Shown: piece by piece, positions 1-5,770 of the stretch | Layout: each line of letters opens with the position of its first letter | Numbering within the stretch: position 1 is the stretch's first letter | Origin: Actinomycetota bacterium | Lineage (GTDB): Bacteria; Actinomycetota; Actinomycetes; Nanopelagicales; Nanopelagicaceae | Assembly (NCBI GenBank): GCA_026392815.1 | Contig: JAPLBI010000150.1 | Span: forward strand, 1-5,770 | Length of the DNA: 5,770 nt | Direction: 5' to 3' | The notes under the pieces: model-generated | Seen by the model: only the letters and a program-made list of their open reading frames with translations | Told to the model about the DNA's origin: nothing | Databases searched by the model: none | Program-made: the position numbers and the translations under genes

Positions 1-813
1 ATAACGCGACGGTGTAGTTCATCTTCCATACGAAGCAGACGTGCAGTCTCTTCTTCGGTTAACTTAAATACTGGGATACCAGTTGAGGCAGAGAGAACTT
101 GTGCAATTAACTCTTCATCAACTTCGGTGACCTTATCGAGGTCAGTTGCCTTCCAATTTTTTTCAGCTTCTGCCTTTTCAGCGATAAGAGTCTTTTCCTT
201 ATCGCGAAGTGCGGCAGCGCCTTCAAAGTCTTGGCCATCGATCGCAGATTCTTTTGCTTTGCGTGCTTCGGCGATCTTGTCATCGAATTCGCGGAGTTCA
301 GCAGGTGCGGTCATGCGCTTGATGCGAAGACGTGAACCGGCTTCATCAATTAGATCGATAGCTTTATCTGGCAAGAAGCGATCTGAAATGTAGCGATCTG
401 CCATATTTGCAGCGGCAGCAAGTGCGCCATCGGTAATTGATACGCGGTGGTGGGTTTCGTAACGATCGCGAAGTCCCTTAAGAATTTCAATGGTGTGAGC
501 AACTGATGGCTCTTTAACTTGAATTGGTTGGAAGCGACGTTCTAGCGCAGCATCTTTCTCAACATGCTTGCGGTATTCATCGAGAGTTGTTGCGCCAATT
601 GTCTGGAGCTCACCGCGAGCAAGCATCGGCTTCAAGATGCTGGCAGCATCAATCGCACCTTCTGCGGCACCCGCGCCTACAAGTGTGTGGATTTCATCGA
701 TAAACAAGATGATGTCGCCGCGAGTTTTGATCTCTTTTAGAACTTTCTTTAGGCGCTCTTCGAAGTCACCGCGGTAGCGGCTACCGGCGACAAGTGCGCC
801 AAGATCGAGTGAG
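1..813 (-). pseudogene. clpC: ClpC continuation: first ATPase ring and middle region, out of frame with its N terminus, cut by window edge
   Basis: From base 812 leftwards, a frame different from that of the N-terminal fragment encodes 270 uninterrupted residues of the same ClpC. It begins [20 protein letters not shown]. Next come Walker [11 protein letters not shown] (about 684-713), [22 protein letters not shown], the sensor-1 region [13 protein letters not shown], the arginine-finger region [11 protein letters not shown] (about 516-548), and the small-subdomain segment [16 protein letters not shown]. The ClpB/ClpC middle-domain coiled coil ([29 protein letters not shown], then [16 protein letters not shown]) follows, and the window ends at [12 protein letters not shown], just before the second ATPase ring. 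Together the two pieces plus about 28 missing residues reach residue 514, as expected for the family. It has no start codon or ribosome binding site of its own that I can identify. The absence of any further stop or damage argues for a single recent lesion or a sequence error. Confidence 0.88.
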
Positions 814-1461
814 AACGCCTGGTTCGCCGATTAGCACTGGGTTATTTTTGGTACGACGTGAAAGAACTTGCATAACGCGTTCGATTTCGGTTTCGCGACC
901 GATTACTGGGTCGAGCTTTCCTTCGCGCGCTGCCTGTGTGAGGTTGCGACCGAATTGATCGAGAACAAGTGAAGTAGATGGTGTGCCTTCTGCAGGACCG
1001 CCAGATGTTGCCGCTTCTTTTCCTTGGTAACCAGAAAGCAATTGGATAACTTGTTGACGAACGCGATTTAAATCAGCGCCGAGTTTTACAAGAACTTGTG
1101 CAGCAACGCCTTCGCCTTCGCGAATTAAGCCGAGCAAAATATGTTCTGTGCCGATGTAGTTGTGGCCGAGTTGCAACGCTTCGCGAAGTGAGAGTTCCAG
1201 AACTTTCTTAGCGCGAGGTGTAAATGGAATATGGCCGCTAGGTGCTTGCTGACCTTGGCCGATAATTTCTTCAACTTGTGCGCGAACGCCTTCAAGTGAG
1301 ATGCCGAGAGCTTCGAGGCCCTTTGCAGCAACGCCTTCACCTTCGTGGATGAGGCCAAGGAGGATGTGTTCTGTGCCGATGTAGTTGTGATTGAGCATGC
1401 GTGCTTCTTCTTGAGCCAAGACAACAACGCGTCGGGCTCGATCGGTAAAGCGCTCAAACAT
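781..1461 (-). CDS. clpC: ClpC N-terminal fragment (Clp unfoldase), truncated by frameshift in first Walker A
   Basis: This is the N-terminal part of the Hsp100/ClpC unfoldase, the cytoplasmic AAA+ ring that feeds proteins to the ClpP protease. Residues 1-150 are the Clp N domain with two repeats, each containing [14 protein letters not shown] (residues 25-38 and 100-113). Residues F2, R10, Q17, H77, F80, K85 and E89 sit at the same numbers as in mycobacterial ClpC1, where this face binds cyclomarin-type antibiotics. A linker follows, then the start of the first ATPase ring: [29 protein letters not shown] and [11 protein letters not shown] ending at residue 216. The family continues with GKT; here the frame instead runs [10 protein letters not shown] and stops at 781-783. 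I place the start at the ATG at 1461, with AAGGAG eight bases upstream, not at the TTG at 1467, which would sit only two bases from that site. Identity is certain; a complete ClpC cannot be made from this sequence as written. Confidence 0.93.
   Translation of the reverse strand: MFERFTDRARRVVVLAQEEARMLNHNYIGTEHILLGLIHEGEGVAAKGLEALGISLEGVRAQVEEIIGQGQQAPSGHIPFTPRAKKVLELSLREALQLGHNYIGTEHILLGLIREGEGVAAQVLVKLGADLNRVRQQVIQLLSGYQGKEAATSGGPAEGTPSTSLVLDQFGRNLTQAAREGKLDPVIGRETEIERVMQVLSRRTKNNPVLIGEPGVLTRSWRTCRR
1101..1164 (-). repeat. Clp N repeat, copy 2 (DNA-level)
   Basis: This is the second copy of the Clp N repeat, encoding residues 100-120 ([19 protein letters not shown]). It is the partner of 1326-1389 and shares the exact 23-base core at 1142-1164. 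Confidence 0.85.
1326..1389 (-). repeat. Clp N repeat, copy 1 (DNA-level)
   Basis: This segment encodes the [22 protein letters not shown] part of the first Clp N repeat. It aligns without gaps to 1101-1164, exactly 225 bases (75 codons) away. Bases 1367-1389 are identical over 23 bases to 1142-1164. The double repeat is normal for the family; the long exact match is a possible site for recombination or misassembly, but it is not where the clpC break lies. Confidence 0.85.
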
Positions 1462-1593
1462 GGGCAAGGCTCCTTCTATTGGTTACTGCATCAAGCCTAT
1501 AACCCAACGCAGGGAAGACGCGAGGTGGATGGCTGGTACCCCTTAGAACCCCAGATTTAGCGGGGATATTCCCTATTAGGCCTACTTGTGGGG
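1462..1593 (-). promoter_or_regulatory. argA-clpC intergenic region, probable clpC promoter region
   Basis: This 132-base gap is the only sizeable gap between genes in the window, so it is the likely place for a clpC promoter and for the end of the nadB-argA transcript. On the minus strand a weak -10-like TAGGCT lies near 1495-1500, but no acceptable -35 stands 16-18 bases upstream of it. I see no ClgR-type CGC-N5-GCG box; the nearest CGC and GCG are nine bases apart. The left-hand two thirds of the gap hold the ribosome binding site and otherwise plain sequence. The right-hand part carries several C and G runs (1539-1542, 1549-1552, 1562-1565, 1571-1573, 1590-1593) that can form only 4-5 bp stems and have no following T run, so I do not call a terminator. 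The regulatory role is inferred from position. Confidence 0.4.
1470..1475 (-). promoter_or_regulatory. Shine-Dalgarno site of clpC (AAGGAG)
   Basis: AAGGAG on the minus strand lies eight bases before the ATG at 1461. It decides the start: the resulting protein begins [11 protein letters not shown], the usual actinobacterial ClpC N terminus, whereas the in-frame TTG at 1467 is too close to this site to use it. Confidence 0.8.
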
Positions 1594-2088
1594 CTAAAGA
1601 GTCAGGAGCATGCGGGTATTGCCAAGGGTATTTGGCTTTGCCGCTTCGAGATCCAAGAACTCAGCCACACCGGCATCGTAAGAACGAAGGAGTTCTTGAT
1701 AAACATCTGGTGCAACTGGCGTTCCTTCAATTTCAATAAATCCGTGGCTACCGAAGAATTTAGTTTGAAAGGTTAAACAGAAAATTCTTTCGACGCCAAC
1801 CTCGCGAGCACGTTCAATGATCCTTGCAAGTATCTGATGGCCAACACCTTTGTTGTGAAAACTTTTTTCAACCGCAACTGTGCGAACTTCAGCTAAGTCA
1901 TCCCACAAGACGTGGAGCGCACCACAACCGATAACTTTTCCATCAACTTCAGCAACGGTGAATTCCTGAACGCTTTCATACAAAGTCACTGTCTCTTTGG
2001 AGAGCATGTGACCAGGAGTTGCATAAGAATCTACTAACTGGCGAATTGCTTTTACATCGCTAGTGCGCGCGGGGCGAATATTTACCAT
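1594..2088 (-). CDS. argA: Short-form N-acetylglutamate synthase (ArgA-type GNAT acetyltransferase)
   Basis: A 164-residue single-domain GNAT protein. It probably transfers an acetyl group from acetyl-CoA to glutamate, the entry step of arginine synthesis (EC 2.3.1.1). What is seen: an N-terminal RPARTSDVKAIRQLVDSY helix region (5-22), GKVIGCGALHVLWDDLAEVRTVAV (50-73), the acetyl-CoA pyrophosphate loop HNKGVG (78-83), the FFGSHGF strand-turn typical of GNAT (111-117), and a distinctive tail with SYDAGVAEFLDL and KPNTLGNTRMLL. This tail and the CGALHVLW stretch match, from memory, the short mycobacterial NAGS (Rv2747 type), which lacks the amino-acid kinase domain of enterobacterial ArgA. The gene begins 14 bases after the lysS stop, without a clear ribosome binding site, so it is probably translated from the lysS message. 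Being a GNAT is certain; glutamate as substrate is inferred from family resemblance. Confidence 0.88.
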   Translation of the reverse strand: MVNIRPARTSDVKAIRQLVDSYATPGHMLSKETVTLYESVQEFTVAEVDGKVIGCGALHVLWDDLAEVRTVAVEKSFHNKGVGHQILARIIERAREVGVERIFCLTFQTKFFGSHGFIEIEGTPVAPDVYQELLRSYDAGVAEFLDLEAAKPNTLGNTRMLLTL

Positions 2089-2102
2089 GTGAAAACTTTG
2101 CG

Positions 2103-3611
2103 TTATTCGATTTCTGGCTTAACGAGTGGGAAGAGAATTGTTTCGCGAATACCAAGTCCGGTAAGTGCCATCAATAAACGATCAACGCCCATTCCCATTC
2201 CGCCCATTGGGGGCATTGCAAATTCCATCGCGCGCAAGAAATCTTCATCTACTTGCATCGCTTCTAAATCACCCTTGGCACCGAGCGTTGCTTGTTCTAC
2301 TAAACGCTCGCGCTGGATAACTGGATCGATTAACTCGGAGTAACCAGTTGCAAGTTCAAAGCCATCAACGTAGAGATCCCACTTTTCAGCAACGCCGGGA
2401 ATTTCGCGGTGTGCGCGAACAAGTGGTGATGTATCAACTGGGAATCCCATTACAAATGTAGGCTCAATTAACTGATCTTTTGCCACATGTTCGAAGATCT
2501 CTTCGGCTAGCTTGCCTGTGATCCACTTGGGATCGATCTTCATGCCGAGCTTGGTTGCAATCTTCTTTAGATCATCGATCGAGGTAAGCGCGGTAACGGT
2601 CTCGCCAACGCCTTGTGAAATAGCGTCATAGAGTGAAATCTCTTTCCACTTTCCGCCGAGGTCTGCTTGGCGACCATCATGATGAGTAACAGTGTGCGAA
2701 CCGGCAACTGCCATCGCAGCGTTTTGAACAAGTGAACGAGTTAAATCCGCGATCGAACGCCAGTCACCATATGCCTGATAGCTCTCGATCATTGCAAACT
2801 CAGGTGAGTGTGATGAATCAGCGCCTTCATTGCGGAAGTTACGGTTGATTTCAAATACGCGCTCGATACCGCCAACCACACAACGCTTTAGGAAAAGTTC
2901 AGGTGCGATACGTAGGAAGAGATCCATATCGTAAGCATTTGAGAAAGATTTAAATGGGCGGGCTGCTGCTCCGCCGTGCATTACCTGCAACATCGGTGTT
3001 TCAACTTCAATGAAGTTCTCGTTATGAAAAGTCTCGCGCAGTGAACGCATTACCGCTGGGCGAAGACGTGCATTGGATCGCGCTTCTTCGCGAACAATTA
3101 AATCTACGTAACGCATGCGCACACGCGTTTCCTCAGACATTGGCTTGTGATCATTAGGCAACGGGCGAAGTGATTTAGCAGCCATTGCATATGAGTTTGC
3201 CAAGATAGAAAGTTCGCCGCGCTTAGAAGTAATAATTTCGCCGGTAACACTGACGATATCTCCGAGGTCGATATCGCTTTTCCAGGAATCTAAAACTTCT
3301 TGACCGACTTTATCTAGCGAGAGCATCGCTTGAAGTTCAGTGCCATCGCCTTCGCGCAGAGTTGCAAAACAGAGCTTGCCTGTATCTCGCTTGAAAATAA
3401 CGCGACCAGTAAGGCTTTGAATATCTCCAGTGGCTTTATCTATTTCGAGATCAGCGTACTTAACGCGGATATCAGCCAGTGATGAGGTGCGAGCAACAGC
3501 AACTGGGTAAGGCTCAACGCCACGTTCGATTAAGCCAGCGCGCTTTTCGCGACGGATGCGCAGTTGTTCTGGCAGATCGTCTTCGATTGGCGCTTGTGGT
3601 TCGTTGCTCAT
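2103..3611 (-). CDS. lysS: Lysyl-tRNA synthetase, class II
   Basis: This cytoplasmic enzyme charges tRNA-Lys with lysine using ATP (EC 6.1.1.6). At 502 residues it has the usual bacterial length. An N-terminal OB-fold anticodon-binding domain spans about residues 65-145 ([20 protein letters not shown]). The class II catalytic core follows, with motif 1 around [11 protein letters not shown] (199-209), the GGAAARPF loop (213-220), motif 2 [18 protein letters not shown] (259-276, R260 and E262 contacting ATP) and motif 3 [13 protein letters not shown] (473-485, R478). The ATG at 3611 gives a short charged leader before the conserved [17 protein letters not shown]. The start lies 19 bases after the coaX stop and has no good Shine-Dalgarno match nearby. 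Linkage of coaX, lysS and clpC is known from mycobacteria, where the small lsr2 gene stands between lysS and clpC; here the argA-type gene does. Confidence 0.97.
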   Translation of the reverse strand: MSNEPQAPIEDDLPEQLRIRREKRAGLIERGVEPYPVAVARTSSLADIRVKYADLEIDKATGDIQSLTGRVIFKRDTGKLCFATLREGDGTELQAMLSLDKVGQEVLDSWKSDIDLGDIVSVTGEIITSKRGELSILANSYAMAAKSLRPLPNDHKPMSEETRVRMRYVDLIVREEARSNARLRPAVMRSLRETFHNENFIEVETPMLQVMHGGAAARPFKSFSNAYDMDLFLRIAPELFLKRCVVGGIERVFEINRNFRNEGADSSHSPEFAMIESYQAYGDWRSIADLTRSLVQNAAMAVAGSHTVTHHDGRQADLGGKWKEISLYDAISQGVGETVTALTSIDDLKKIATKLGMKIDPKWITGKLAEEIFEHVAKDQLIEPTFVMGFPVDTSPLVRAHREIPGVAEKWDLYVDGFELATGYSELIDPVIQRERLVEQATLGAKGDLEAMQVDEDFLRAMEFAMPPMGGMGMGVDRLLMALTGLGIRETILFPLVKPEIE

Positions 3612-3630
3612 AATGACGAGAGTCTACCTA

Positions 3631-4395
3631 TTAGATATTTCGCTCGTGGATCAGGCGCAGGCCAATTAGCGTGAGATCAGGCTCATGCTCATCAATAGTT
3701 TCAGCAACGCCAATAATCAACGGGGCAAGGCCGCCAGTTGCAATAACGGTTGGTGCTTGGTCATAACTCTGCGCTAATTCCGCGGTGATGCGATCGACCA
3801 AACCATCTACTTGGCCAGCAAATCCAAAGATCGTTCCCGATTGCAACGCTTCAACGGTGTTCTTACCAATAACGCTCTTCGGACGAATTAACTCAACTTT
3901 TCGTAATTGTGCTGCGCGCGCAGCAAGTGCATCGACTGAAATTTCAATTCCGGGTGCAAGTGCGCCACCGAGAAATTCGCCTTTTGGTGAAACCACATCA
4001 AGGTTTGTAGATGTACCAAAATCTACGACAATCGCTGGGCCACCATAGAGAACATGTGCAGCCAAAGTATTAACAATTCGGTCTGCGCCAATTTCTTTTG
4101 GATTATCAACCAACAGTGGAACACCGGTCTTGGTACCAGGTTCAACAATGGTTGTTGGAATCTTCGAAAAGTAAGAGGCGATCATGGTGCGCAGTTCGCG
4201 CAACGTAGCTGGAACGGTAGAACAGATTGAAAGTCCAGTGACTTCATAATCTGCAACTAGCGCATTGAACTGCAACCACAATTCATCAGCGGTTGTGCGT
4301 GGGTCGGTCTTTACGCGCCATGAGCGCACAAGTTCTTCGCCATCGAAGATTCCTAAGACCGTATTGGTATTTCCGACATCAACTGTTAACAACAT
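3631..4395 (-). CDS. coaX: Type III pantothenate kinase
   Basis: This kinase phosphorylates pantothenate, the first committed step of coenzyme A synthesis (EC 2.7.1.33), in the cytoplasm. The 254-residue protein has the ASKHA-fold signatures of the CoaX family: the N-terminal phosphate loop DVGNTNTVLGIF (6-17), GADRIVN (103-109) with the proposed catalytic aspartate D105, and VVDFGTSTNLDVV (123-135) followed by GEFLGGALAPGIEIS. The second half contains KSVIGKNT, FGFAGQVDGLVDRI and the IATGGLAPLI strand typical of the C-terminal domain. The three acidic residues expected in the site (D6, D105, D125) are present, so it looks active, although the mycobacterial relative has been reported inactive in vitro. 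The ATG follows the nadC stop by two bases (TAGTTATG), with GGAG five bases before it inside the nadC end, implying coupled translation. Confidence 0.96.
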   Translation of the reverse strand: MLLTVDVGNTNTVLGIFDGEELVRSWRVKTDPRTTADELWLQFNALVADYEVTGLSICSTVPATLRELRTMIASYFSKIPTTIVEPGTKTGVPLLVDNPKEIGADRIVNTLAAHVLYGGPAIVVDFGTSTNLDVVSPKGEFLGGALAPGIEISVDALAARAAQLRKVELIRPKSVIGKNTVEALQSGTIFGFAGQVDGLVDRITAELAQSYDQAPTVIATGGLAPLIIGVAETIDEHEPDLTLIGLRLIHERNI

Positions 4396-4397
4396 AA

Positions 4398-5234
4398 CTA
4401 CTCCGCTCTCAGATCTAGACCGATATCAAAAACTGGCGCTGAATGTGTAAGGGCTCCGATGGCGATGTAATCAACGCCGCTTTCGGCATAGGCACGTGCG
4501 TTCTCTAATGAAATTCCACCTGATGCTTCGAGTTTGCAAGCTCCCTTAACAATCACAACTGCATCAGCGCATTGTGCAGGGCTCATATTGTCGAGCAGAA
4601 CTAGGTCGGGCTTCTGCGGTAAAACTTCGCGCAATTGATCGAGCGTATCTACTTCGATTTCAATCTCTGAATCTGGGTATAAAGCGCGTACTTTGGCAAA
4701 GGCTTCTACAACGCCGCCAGCCGCGGCAATGTGATTATCTTTTATTAGACCAGCATCACTTAAGGTCATGCGGTGGTTGGTGCCGCCACCCATACGCACT
4801 GCGTACTTTTCAAGCACTCGCATACCTGGAGTTGTTTTGCGGGTATCGCGAACCTGGCATTTAGTACCAGCAACTTCTTGAACCCATTTGTTTGTTAGCG
4901 TTGCTACTCCACTTAATTGGCTAAAGAAGTTAAGTGCGGTGCGCTCTGCTAATAAAATTGCGCGGGTATTTCCAGAAACGCTGAGCAAAATATCTCCAGC
5001 GCTTACCAGATCGCCATCGTTCTTTACTCGCTTAATTTCAGTTAAGCCAACCTCACGCAATACCGCTTCGGCAACTTCTATTCCAGCGATGACTCCGCTC
5101 TTGCGCGCAGTGAAATCAGCCTTGGCAGTTGCCTTTGCGTCAATGGTGGCAACGGAAGTTATATCTTCGCCGCCCGCCAAATCTTCAGCAAGAGCTGCTT
5201 TGATCAAATCAAGATCCGTAAGTGAAAGTTTCAT
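4398..5234 (-). CDS. nadC: Nicotinate-nucleotide pyrophosphorylase (carboxylating), quinolinate phosphoribosyltransferase
   Basis: NadC converts quinolinate and PRPP to nicotinate mononucleotide with release of CO2 (EC 2.4.2.19), the step that joins the de novo pathway to NAD synthesis. The 278 residues are the usual length. Seen in order: ALAEDLAGGEDITS (14-27), the open-faced sandwich start GVIAG (47-51), ERTALNFFSQLSGVAT (97-112), the substrate loop DTRKTTPG (130-137) and RMGGGTNHRMTLSDAGLIKDNH (147-168) with H154, R155 and K165 of the quinolinate site. EVDT (194-197), LLDNM (213-217) and EASGGI (236-241), which close the barrel's phosphate site, follow. Its start overlaps the nadB stop by one base (TAATG). 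It has the best ribosome binding site in the window, AGGAGG ten bases upstream. No missing catalytic residue was noticed. Confidence 0.97.
   Translation of the reverse strand: MKLSLTDLDLIKAALAEDLAGGEDITSVATIDAKATAKADFTARKSGVIAGIEVAEAVLREVGLTEIKRVKNDGDLVSAGDILLSVSGNTRAILLAERTALNFFSQLSGVATLTNKWVQEVAGTKCQVRDTRKTTPGMRVLEKYAVRMGGGTNHRMTLSDAGLIKDNHIAAAGGVVEAFAKVRALYPDSEIEIEVDTLDQLREVLPQKPDLVLLDNMSPAQCADAVVIVKGACKLEASGGISLENARAYAESGVDYIAIGALTHSAPVFDIGLDLRAE
4401..4404 (-). promoter_or_regulatory. Shine-Dalgarno site of coaX (GGAG) inside the nadC 3' end
   Basis: GGAG on the minus strand lies five bases before the coaX ATG and overlaps the last sense codon of nadC (GCG GAG TAG). Ribosomes ending nadC would therefore stand on the coaX start site. 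Confidence 0.6.
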
Positions 5235-5770
5235 TACTTTCCTACCTCCTGATAGCTAGTAGTCCAATCGCCGCGCTTATCTAATTGCTGGACAATGCGC
5301 TTTCGCCAGTTGTTCTGTGTCTCTGGAAAATCTTCACGCCAATGTGAACCGCGAGTTTCTTGGCGAATTAGCGCTGCCTTAAGAATTGCCTGTGCAAGTT
5401 GGAAGAGGTTAGTTGTCTCCCAAGCTTCAACACATGGTTTATCGCTCGTGCGATCTTGAATACGAGTTAGATCAGCGCTGGTTTGCAATAGCGAATCAGA
5501 TGAACGAAGTACACCGGCACCGCGGCTCATACTTAACTGCAGTTCGCGACGAGTTTCTGGGTCTAGCAAAGCGCTTTCGGAATTGTTTTCAACAGGTTCA
5601 CTATGTTCGGATAAATTTCCGGCGATATCGGCAGCAATTCGTGCGCTGAAAACCAAACCTTCGAGCAGTGAATTCGAGGCCAGACGGTTAGCGCCGTGAA
5701 CTCCAGAACATGCTGTTTCACCGCAGGCATATAGGCCATTGACGCTGGTTCGGCCATTTAAATCAACGCG
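5234..5770 (-). CDS. nadB: L-aspartate oxidase, C-terminal part (5' end beyond window)
   Basis: The last 178 residues of NadB, the FAD enzyme that oxidises L-aspartate to iminoaspartate (EC 1.4.3.16), which NadA condenses to quinolinate. The frame is open from the right edge, so the true start lies outside; an internal TTG at 5656 is not a start, because conserved sequence continues upstream of it. The segment begins in the FAD-binding part with [36 protein letters not shown], the hallmark of the succinate dehydrogenase/fumarate reductase flavoprotein family, with the HGANR arginine typical of the active site. The C-terminal helical domain follows, with [26 protein letters not shown], where the R-G-S-H-x-R-x-D-x-P pattern is conserved. 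A less conserved, acidic linker ([19 protein letters not shown]) separates the two. The family is usually around 520-560 residues, so about one third is visible. It overlaps nadC by one base. Confidence 0.95.
   Translation of the reverse strand, partial: RVDLNGRTSVNGLYACGETACSGVHGANRLASNSLLEGLVFSARIAADIAGNLSEHSEPVENNSESALLDPETRRELQLSMSRGAGVLRSSDSLLQTSADLTRIQDRTSDKPCVEAWETTNLFQLAQAILKAALIRQETRGSHWREDFPETQNNWRKRIVQQLDKRGDWTTSYQEVGK
5245..5250 (-). promoter_or_regulatory. Shine-Dalgarno site of nadC (AGGAGG) inside the nadB 3' end
   Basis: A perfect AGGAGG on the minus strand lies ten bases before the nadC ATG, within the nadB codons for Gln-Glu-Val (CAG GAG GTA). With the TAATG stop/start overlap it supports the chosen nadC start and coupled translation of nadB and nadC. 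Confidence 0.75.

Noticed and set aside
781..840. Programmed ribosomal frameshift or intein/insertion at the clpC break
   Set aside because: A frameshift alone cannot restore the missing Walker A residues, there is no slippery heptamer at the junction, and DNA is missing rather than inserted.
1125..1457. Open frame of 110 codons on the minus strand in a second frame within clpC
   Set aside because: Shadow of the true ClpC frame. It overlaps the conserved Clp N domain and contains a repeated HTTTSAQN-like pattern only because the underlying DNA is repeated.
1462..1530. ClgR-type operator ahead of clpC
   Set aside because: The expected CGC-N5-GCG core is absent. The only CGC and GCG pair in the right order is separated by nine bases and lacks flanking symmetry.
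1345..1560. Open frame of 71 codons on the + strand running from clpC into the intergenic gap
   Set aside because: Most of it lies antisense to the conserved clpC N terminus, and its translation shows no recognisable domain. It is open by chance.
1549..1573. Possible rho-independent terminator after the argA-type gene
   Set aside because: The best stems (CCCC/GGGG over a 9-base loop, GGGA/TCCC over a 3-base loop) are only 4-5 bp and no T run follows.
4888..5259. Open frame of 123 codons on the + strand opposite the nadC start
   Set aside because: It is entirely antisense to strongly conserved nadC codons, has a serine/alanine-rich low-information translation and no family resemblance.
1..5770. 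Frequent TTCGCG/CGCGAA words that might be an uptake or Chi-like signal
   Set aside because: The occurrences lie inside coding sequence and mostly follow from favoured codons read on the minus strand (for example CGC followed by GAA). There is no longer shared context.

Overview
All genes in this window lie on the minus strand. They form one conserved actinobacterial housekeeping block, which in transcription order (right to left) is nadB (C-terminal part only) - nadC - coaX - lysS - argA-type acetyltransferase - clpC (broken, and running off the left edge). The first 216 ClpC residues closely follow the mycobacterial ClpC1 sequence as I know it, including its numbering through residue 89, and the acetyltransferase closely resembles the short mycobacterial N-acetylglutamate synthase (Rv2747 type). 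G+C is only about 47-48% in the two lines I counted. A moderate-G+C actinobacterium fits, for example a streamlined freshwater lineage of the acI/Nanopelagicales kind. The phylum is well supported; the lineage is a guess.

Right part (2103-5770): nadB and nadC encode the last steps of de novo NAD synthesis before NaMN; the first of these runs past the right edge. They overlap by one base (TAATG). coaX (type III pantothenate kinase, CoA synthesis) starts two bases after nadC, and lysS (class II lysyl-tRNA synthetase) follows after 19 bases. The argA-type gene follows lysS after 14 bases. The spacing argues for one transcription unit that supplies NAD, CoA and lysyl-tRNA and provides an entry step to arginine synthesis.

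Left part (1-1593): a 132-base gap precedes clpC and probably holds its own promoter, though I see no convincing -35/-10 pair. clpC is the unusual part. Its reading frame is normal up to the first four residues of the first-ring Walker A loop (GEPGV). It then jumps, within one base, to a point about 28 residues further on in the family sequence and in another frame. The missing stretch, about 83 bases by family comparison, includes the Walker A GKT. The upstream frame stops after ten foreign residues. The downstream frame stays open and well conserved to the window edge, so this is either a very recent deletion or a sequencing/assembly error.

I found no tRNA, rRNA, CRISPR array, insertion sequence or phage gene, and no undescribed system. 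Apart from the clpC break, the notable points are the gene order (an argA-type gene sits where mycobacteria carry lsr2, between lysS and clpC) and the weak ribosome binding sites of lysS and argA.
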